From Phoronis australis (lineage: Eukaryota; Phoronida; Phoronidae): 64,000 nucleotides of DNA. The stretch spans positions 553,326 through 617,325 of the forward strand of contig NMRA01000166.1 of the NCBI GenBank assembly GCA_002633005.1, given 5' to 3'. Under the pieces are notes generated by a model. The model saw only the letters and a program-made list of their open reading frames with translations. It had not been told where the DNA came from and made no database searches. The first letter of the stretch is position 1, and the number at the start of each line of letters is the position of its first letter. This document shows, piece by piece, positions 51,701 through 60,700 of the stretch. Made by a program: the position numbers and the translations under genes.

Positions 51701-54700
51701 CAAACCATGCAGTTATCACATTGTCGTACCGGTGGACAATGACAAAGTTTCATACCAGAGCTCAAAGCTGGGCTTTCAACTAATTAGCACACACTTTTTA
51801 CAACTTCATCAATATTTCACAAGTCGTCCTGCAGTGACAACATTATTGTCTCAACAGTTAGTGCTATTCACCGATGACATGTTTTCCATATAAGCGTTTT
51901 TATTTTGTTCTTTCTACTTTATTTGTCTGTTTAATGTGCAACCCTGAGATGTTGGTTTCCAGGTTTATCTTTGTATATTCCGGAATCAGTGCAAAATATT
52001 CTGCATGTCAAAAGTTGAACTGTTAATTAAGAAAATCTGAGGAAATAAAAGTAATGCTATAAACACATTTAGGGCATGGCATAGATTTGTTTCACGTAAT
52101 TTTTATGGCCTAAAGTGGGTTTAAAAAAGTGCAGAACTGTTCCATCCACTTTGACACCAAATAAGAAAAGTTTCATTTGAAAAATGATCATCTTCAAGTT
52201 AGATTTAATTGATCATAATCTATATTGCCCGGGGTACGCGAGAAGTTATGTTGCAGAGTAAAACAAGATGAGGATTGGGAATAATGTCATTATTGTGGTG
52301 AAAGTAGGAAGGGATTAAGAAGTGTGTAAGATATGCTTGGTGGCATAGTATATGGGAGACCTGGCCCATGCGTGGCAACGTAACCCGGGCAATAACAGTG
52401 TAGACTATGTACAGAAATATATACAGGGAATAACAACGTACAAGAAAAACTGGTAATGTGAAAGTTAATGAAAACTGAGATAAAAAGTATGTGGTAATAC
52501 TGACTAGAATCTGAAGTGATTACAACGACAGACCTTTAGGGCACAGGCTACAACAGACCTGCAGCTGCTCGGGGGAAGAGGTAGGCTGCAAGAACAGACC
52601 CGACCTGTCTACAATGCACATCTAACCCCCCTCCGCAACTACTAAACAAAAATAGGAACACTACTGTAATAAATAACTGAATTTGGACGCAACCTGCTCA
52701 AAACTGACCAGTAGCTTCACAACCACCATCTTAAGACTAACAGCTTGGACTTGTCCGTCACCATCATCTTTGTAGGAATCTGGAAATGGCTCAGAAATGA
52801 CATCCTGAAAGCAAAGCTGAAGGTGACAGCAAGTGTATATCATTCAGATCTCCATTCCCAACATTTTTAACTTTTTTCTTTCACATGACCTCAAGATATT
52901 AGACTGCTGAGGACAACTTTCAAACAAATTCTATTTCTGTTGATGTTTTACAAAGTTAAATTGCCATATTGTGGGCTAAATAGGTGTAAAATTACTGTAC
53001 TGCTGTGCTCCAGTGGCTTTTTTGCACCTGCAGCGATATCTAGTGAACGCCGTTGGTAAGTATCGATGTAAACTACTCCTGAACTCTTGCTCTTGTTTCC
53101 TACTTTTTCCTACTTTTCACTTCACAGTTCCTACTTTTTTGTGTCCTATTTTTCCTACTTTTTGCCTAAAACTGCTTCAAAGCCTGTACCTAGGACCATA
53201 AAGCGTTTGTTAACTTGTGTTTATTTACCGTGAGTCAAAGAAACGGGCAAGGATCTTGGTAGTCTACGGCAATAAACACCAGTCAAATTCTGATGGACAG
53301 TTGTCCATGATGACAAGACAGTTAATTGCTCAAATGCTCTTTCTAAACATGTTGCAAAATCTTTTCCAGCATCATCACTGCCGTGCCGCAAGTTCATCGA
53401 AAGCAACTGTCTGGGCTATGTGGTGACATGCTTAAGCAGCCATGATGAGGCTGTGAGAGGACTCGCCCGCTTCATACTTACTGACTTTCATGCACACCTA
53501 GAAGGCGCCACTAAGTTCTCAGACTGCGACCAATTCATGTATTCACTGGAGTGTGTGCGCAATGCCCTGGACAAGGAGAATGGCAAGCTACCTTGTATCA
53601 TCACAACATTTCTGTTCAAGACTTTTCAACATCTTCTGAAGCCTGGTAATCACTGATGTTTGTGCTGCACCTGTCTTGTCTGTTAGTTTTCATCTTTTCA
53701 AATTATAGGTAGTTGTCTTTTCTTGATATCTAAGATTTATTGCACATGCCACAATAAATGTTATCCTAGTTTAATTATGATAAGAAAGTTAGGTATAGAT
53801 CCTCTTGTAGGAAATGTACGCCTGTTCAATTAGGTTACATAAAACTTGAAAACTTTACCTGCTGGTTAAGATTGATCCTGGTGATGTATGTGTAACTGGG
53901 GCGGTATCTACGACCAAGGCGCCCCGATTTTACGAGCCCAGTGCGGACTGAGGGTGATATTGAAAACTAATAGTTGGTGAATAGTACAGAAGAGGTACCA
54001 GTAAATACACTGTTTCACACTTACTAGCAGTCCAGTTGTACCGTGATCTAGTAGGCCTATTGCGGCATTGGGATTTATACAGTTCTGATACACGGGTAGG
54101 CCAGTCGCTAATTAATAGTTGTATTGTAAGAACGGGGGCAATTTAGTTGTTCAGATCCGAAAAGTGAGATGCCCGAGAATTGCTGGGGCTAAACTATTGG
54201 CAACCCAGTTCGGGAGGAGCCCGAAAGCTGCACAAATAGTTGGAATTTGGCGTGAGAGTGTAGGTGTTAACTTCTTGAGCTCTTCGACTGGACTCTCGTG
54301 TCTGACAGAGACAAAGTTTAAGTTCACAATTTCAACCAATCAGACAGGATCTGAAGGGCAAGGCCCACAACTCCTAGACTCTGACCATATTTGGCCATAT
54401 CCAAAGGACCCAAAAATTACAGGAAAATTCCATACATAATGCACAGCTTGACCACTAGTGCATATATCTTATTTATATTATCATGTCCAGAGCACTCCTG
54501 TTACATAAGAGTCATAGCTTTTTCACAGTGGCTGCATGTTGTTGCACACATTGTCGTAAATACCACCAAAATCTCAGTTGTCCATCACCAGCTGCTGTAG
54601 TTAGTATCTGTACACATTGTTTTGCTAGTAGGTACTATGCTGGCAGGCAATGTTAATATTTTATAATACACCAGCTGTGTGAGCTGAGAAAAACCTGACT

Positions 54701-57700
54701 CCAACTCTTATAAAATTATGGGGACCAGCTTTTAGACTTAATATGTTGCATTATGATGTGATCAAGGACCTGAGCTGCAGGCTTGAAACGTTAGGCGCAA
54801 CTAACCAGATGTCTCCTAGCAAGTAACTTCCTGGTCTTTTACCATCGTCACAGGCAACAACCATGAACTCTTTTAACCATGTTGCATTACATTGGTCATC
54901 AATTGACTGTGTGATGCATGATATTGCCGTTAATTTAAGGTTGGGTGCCAGTATTTGATAATCAATGTGAGGTCGATGCTGCCATTTCGATACCGATACT
55001 CTTTTGATATCGAATGCAAAATAAAGTAAAGTTGGACGTATTTGGTCTTTTAACCCTGGAGAGGCTGGATAAGTAAGGTACCCAGATGAAAATGTACTCT
55101 TTTAGAGAGTAAGCATTCCTTGGGCATGTTAGCTTTGAATTCATGGGTTATGTTACTTTGAATTCATACTACGTAATGTTTGTTTTAGATCAACACATGT
55201 ACATGCAACTCAACTCTTTCCTGTTGTTGAAGCCCATTATGGACGTGTTCAATGTGCCAGAGTTTTACAAGTTGTTCAACAGTAGCTACATTGAGGTTAG
55301 TATAAAACTGGTGTTTCCTTGAGCTAGTCATATTAGAACATTTGCATGCCAAGCTTTATTTAACTTTCAGTAACTACAGACTGGTGTTTTTATTGCAACA
55401 TGAAATGAACCCTTCTGCTTATTAATTTGCTGTAGCTAACAAGATTCAGCATTTAAATATTGGGAAATATCACACCTTTCAGACAGTGTGTTACAATATC
55501 TGATCATTTGTGATGATTAGATTATTTTAGGTTAACAAGCCTACTAGTTGATTCTGTTCTTGTTTTTTTAAATAGAGTGTTGTGGTATTGTTTAGCTGCT
55601 GACTTTTTAAAAAAAAATACAAAATCCGCCTGAGACAATCTAGGCTTTATCTTGGTAAGTAATTTATCCGCTTCTATTAGTTTTCCCTTGGTTTGTAATA
55701 CTTTACTATCTATGTAACTAGTATGGAAAGTGACCTGAATGGCTAACATCTTGGCTTTGCGTTCATGTCTATCGAGCAAACAGAAATAACTGAGTACACA
55801 GACTGCATTCAATAACAAGTCCAACATTTTGTTTACTCTACGCCATTGAATGCAGACCCAAGATGGGAGCCTTTTGCTGGACAGTTAAAGGAGAATGCCA
55901 CTCGATTTAGTTAGTCTTTTTTACCATCTTAATCAGTCTATATCCACATCGCCTCTTATACGGTCGACCTCACCTTGCCGAGAGGTGTCCCGTTAACCTG
56001 TGCGGAAGGTGAGAAATGACGCAGCGACGTCAGTGGTTCGTCTGCAGGGTGAATGCCGCTGTATTGCGGTGCATCGTTCCCGCTTGTCCGAACTATGAAG
56101 CTGTGAAGAAAGCGGCTATATCGTTTTTTTGACTTCCTCGAGAGCCCGAAATGCTTAGGAAGTGGCTCGCGGTAATGAAAAATGAAAGGTATGCTGTTAG
56201 TAGCAAGTATGAGGCCGTGAAACATCTCCGTGTCTGTGACCGGCATTTTGTCGACAGTGATTTCTCTGACGAATTCCGTCTTACCAAAGAACTATCCATA
56301 CGTTCGATTGCCTATGCATGTTCACGGCGCCTCTCTAGTATTTCTTGATCAGTGTATTCCGGTTCCAACTGATAGCCTGTGAAACCTAACCATCCGACTC
56401 GTGAAGTCTTCATCGGATGAGCTCTTGACTAAGTCAGGATTGGCGCCGGGCGAGTTGCCATGTAGACGTTTATTATTCTGCGTTCTGTTTCAAAATGATC
56501 TTAACCAATGCTTATATGAAACTGAAACAAAGTCTGTCTGCCTTGGAGTGCTCGTGAGTGCAAATGTTTTGAGAAGCCAGCAATGAATAAACCACTGCGT
56601 TACCGGCTTTTGATGTCGGCAACAAAGGTAATTGACTGGGCACCGAGGCCGTGTGAGCACATGCTAATTCAGTGTTTGCTGGCTGAAAGCTGTTGTGAAA
56701 CAATTACTCGCATGGTCACATGTTAGGGGAATCTTTATTTAGAAATGCAAATACATTATTCAAATCATTGTTACTGTTCAACCTTTGCCCTGGTGGTCTG
56801 TGGAAGGGGAACCAGACTTCGCGGTCCCCGACAAGTAAGTAGATTAATTTCAGTTTCATGCCTAATTCACATATATAATTACGTGCACATTATTTCTTTG
56901 GCTCACTACTGTAGTCTTATCATAACTGGAGGTTTAGTTTCCAACTCAAGCTGGTTTACGTTCGTGCCAGTCCCGGCGGCCGCAACGGGCCTGATCGGGT
57001 TCCGAGCCACTGGCCGGGATAACTCCTGTCTGTATTTCACGGAAGAATATTTCGAATTTATCTCCGAACAGACCTCAAACTCCTGTTACGGAATTTGGTA
57101 AATTGGCCTTCCGAACTTTGTGGGCTACGGTGTGTCCAAATACCAGTAAATCCGTATCAGCGAAATAAAACATGTTTTTATAAGAACTCGGTGTATTTTT
57201 AAGGGTTTTACATCAAAGTTTGATGATTTATTGGTGTTAAACGACGAATTGAAGCGATAATCTGATACCACTAACCCGTGTTGTGAACTGCTGAACAGAC
57301 TGCGTTTGAAACCAATTACATCATTGGATAATTTCAACACCTCCGTCTGCTGTCAGGTGTCAGGTAACGCAACCGAACCTGCAATTATTGAGTAGAACTA
57401 CTCGATCTGAACTGATACAAAATAGTTTTTTTTTGGGTGGCATTCTCCTTTAACGTCACTTTCTGTTGTTGCATGGACACCAGGCCAATGGTAATTAAGG
57501 CAGAAAAGTGTCTTTTCCAATAGAATAATGGAACTGAATTAATATTGTATAAAGGTAAGAATCAAAATGATTGCTTTCATCTTTAACTGAGAATGTCAGC
57601 GCACTTTGTCTTTTAAAGTGTGCTTGTACTCAACATTCTGTATTTGCGTGTAAAAATTTATGTTCCAGTGTTTCAGTGCTAAAAGCAATCAACTATACAT

Positions 57701-60700
57701 TACTTAAAGTACAACCTAACCCTAAAGGTTTGCCACCAGTTGAAACGCTGTAAGCTGTCACTCTTTTTAAGTCAGTTTTAGCATGGTCCCAAACATGTTG
57801 AGCTTAGGAAGGTGGTTTGCTGCATGATTTTATGGTGTTTCTTAATGAAATGGAGTGCACAATTGATTTCATTGTAATGTTTTGTGGTTGTCATTCATTC
57901 AGTTAATGTTTGCATTTTATGGCCATGGATTTGGTTGATTCTCTTAATTTTAATTTAATATTGTGATTTTGAAATGAGGGTGACCTCTTCAGTGATAGCA
58001 CTGCTTTCCAAGAGGGCCATCAACAACAAAATACAGTTAATAATACAATGAAGTAATAAAACAACAAGTAAATATTTACCTAAAAATTATTTAATTGAAA
58101 CAGGTTGAGAATTAAGACAATAAATAAATGATGAAGAATGGTGAAAATTTAACTAAGAGAAATAAAATAAATAAAGAAATGACTCTAAACAGTGATTCTT
58201 TGAAACTTTTCCTCTGTTCAGCATTCAACTGCTTTGCAGATGCATTAATATAGGATATTATTCATTTCAGTTCAAGCAAGAACGGTCTTGGATGTTGAAC
58301 CTGTTGTACCATGGACTGCGCGAGACTGCTGATTATCACATTTATCAGAAGAGATTCATCTTCAAGCTTCTCATGTCTTTCTTCGATTGCCATGCATGTG
58401 ATGATTTCAACCAGGTGATTTGATCAGGAGACTATTATCAGCCATGTTTGCTTTGCCTCTTTGTGTCCTTAGAGAAAGGTTTACTACTGTTCACGCCTCT
58501 TGTTACATTGCATGACACTTAATCATTTGAAATCTTAAAAAAAAAAACTGTTCTAACTCGACTCTAACCTGGGATATCCTGCAATCCACTCTAGACCACT
58601 GGGTTATCATGACCATCAGTTGATCACAGAAATCTAATTAGATGCAATGAAAAATATCTTACCTACGCTCAAAAATGAAAATACCACATCTTGGTCACAT
58701 CACGTGACCTATAATCAATGCCAGTTTGGTGCATTTAGAGATTAATACTTGCTCTAACTATATCAATATAAAACAGCGCATTCATATGCAATCAAAATTT
58801 CTGTATTACTTAAAATGTGAATGGTAATCATTTATGGTGTACTTTCTTTTGTGCACTCGTGACAGTTTCCAATCTCAGTCAGTGTCGCTTAGTTTTTGGT
58901 AATGACAAGTGTTTTGTTTACAGGCTTAAAGAAAATGATAATCAATTTTTATTTGAAATTTTCAGGTTCAGATACTACAGATTATTAACAGAGCCTGCAG
59001 TATCAGAACAGTTGCCTATGACCTTGTGAGGAACCGTGGAATTGTTAGCTGGATTGCTGGTACTGTCCACAACAGGCAAGTGAAAATAAGAGTTCTGCTT
59101 GGCTTTATGGACTTCTGTGTGAAACTTGCAATTTGCATACTTTTTATGTCAAGTTAAGGTGTGCCATGTATATTCTCACTTTTGATATTATGTTCTATTT
59201 GGACTTATTCCCTGTGTACTTTTTGTTATTCTAGGTCAAGACACACACAGACATTATCATGCGTTATCAAGTGTCTACACACACTTTGGTTGTCAATACT
59301 TGGCAATGAACTCCAAGCGATCCACTCACCAGGTTTAGAGAAGCAAAAGTGTCTTCCCGTCACTTTTATTAACCAATTCCTGCTGACTGTTCTTTCTATG
59401 CTGCAGACACCTCATGTTTGGTAAGTGTCTTCCAGGTATATGTAGTCCCATCGTTTTAGCCAGTCTCTGTTTTTGTTCAATTTGTATAAAACTCTTCAAT
59501 CTTTGTGTTCTTTTTTATGGTCTCAGAAAGCATTCTGCATTTTGGGTTCAGTGGTAACATAAATCTCATTATAAAATGTTGGCATATCTGAGCAGCACTT
59601 GGCGTGCTGAAAATGGTGATATAAGAATGTTGGGCATATGGTTTGAACATTGTCTAGACTTTGGTCATTGTACCTTCAGTGTGGTCCAATACAAGAATAC
59701 CTTCTGAATCATTATGGCAGAAAAATTACCAGAGCTGAGATTTTTGAGCACCTTTGAAATGTTGAGAGTGATGTTTCATGACTGAAGTTATTAGAATCAT
59801 TGATCATTAAATTTGAGAGCCTGAGTCTGAACTGTCAAGACACATCCTCAAAGTGCATGTTTGATCTCTTGTGCTTGTACTCTGCAAGTTTAATTTTTCA
59901 TTCCTTTCTATAAGTTTTCGCACCAGTTGTTTTAGGTTAAATTGTGACAATGATGGATATTCAAGTTGGAAGATTTAGGATTAAACGTGCATTTTTGTTC
60001 TCTTCATTTTTTGTAATGAATATCGGAGAGTTGTTGCATTGTGTGCCTATGCACGATTATGTGTCTTTTGGAGTGTATGAGAAAATTCTGAGAAAGGTAG
60101 AATCCACTAACATCAGTATTAGTGTTTAATATCATTTGCTCAAAAGAAAACTAACATTATCGTGAAGGCATTCAACATGTAGTTTGTTACATGATGTCAA
60201 ATTTCCATGCTTTTCATCTTTGTTCACAGGAACGCGCTGGACAGTTATGGACTGAAGCTTTATCTGGGAATCTTGGATTCTGTTCTCAGCCACCAGATAG
60301 CAGCCCAATCTCAGTATGCCGCCAACAACTACAGCGTACTAATTGTGAACATCTGCACAACTCATGCCATACTCATCCTGCGCAGGCTTGCTGTGATCAG
60401 TAAAAATCATGACCTATTATCAGCGGTTGACCCTGTTGCCAGGCAATGTGGTGTACAGTTATATGACCCAGTGTACACTGACAATAGGGAATTCACTAAG
60501 ACAGATGGTTATATTCTTGATTTGACTAACGGTGATGGGGTGGATTTTCCAGAATCTCTGTTGCAGTGCAACAGACTTGTTCTGAATGTGCTGCTCCACT
60601 GGGTTCCTTCTAAAGGTATAAGCTGCTTCAGCAGAATTAGTGGAGATGATCTATTGGACAAGGACGTTGGAAGGAACTCTGCAATCTGTGGTAAATCAGA

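Larger units (their letters stand above)
44675..53369. other. URB1 intron 26 (8.7 kb): host of a nested gene and several transposons
   Basis: The stretch contains the minus-strand GNAT gene (46064-50410), Kolobok copy 1, a repeat at 49490-50090, a CTCF-motif fragment at 50860-50990, a LINE relic at 50975-51760 and an exon-like frame at 52661-52804. For 44675-46063 and 51900-52650 I see no recognisable feature. Confidence 0.85.
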
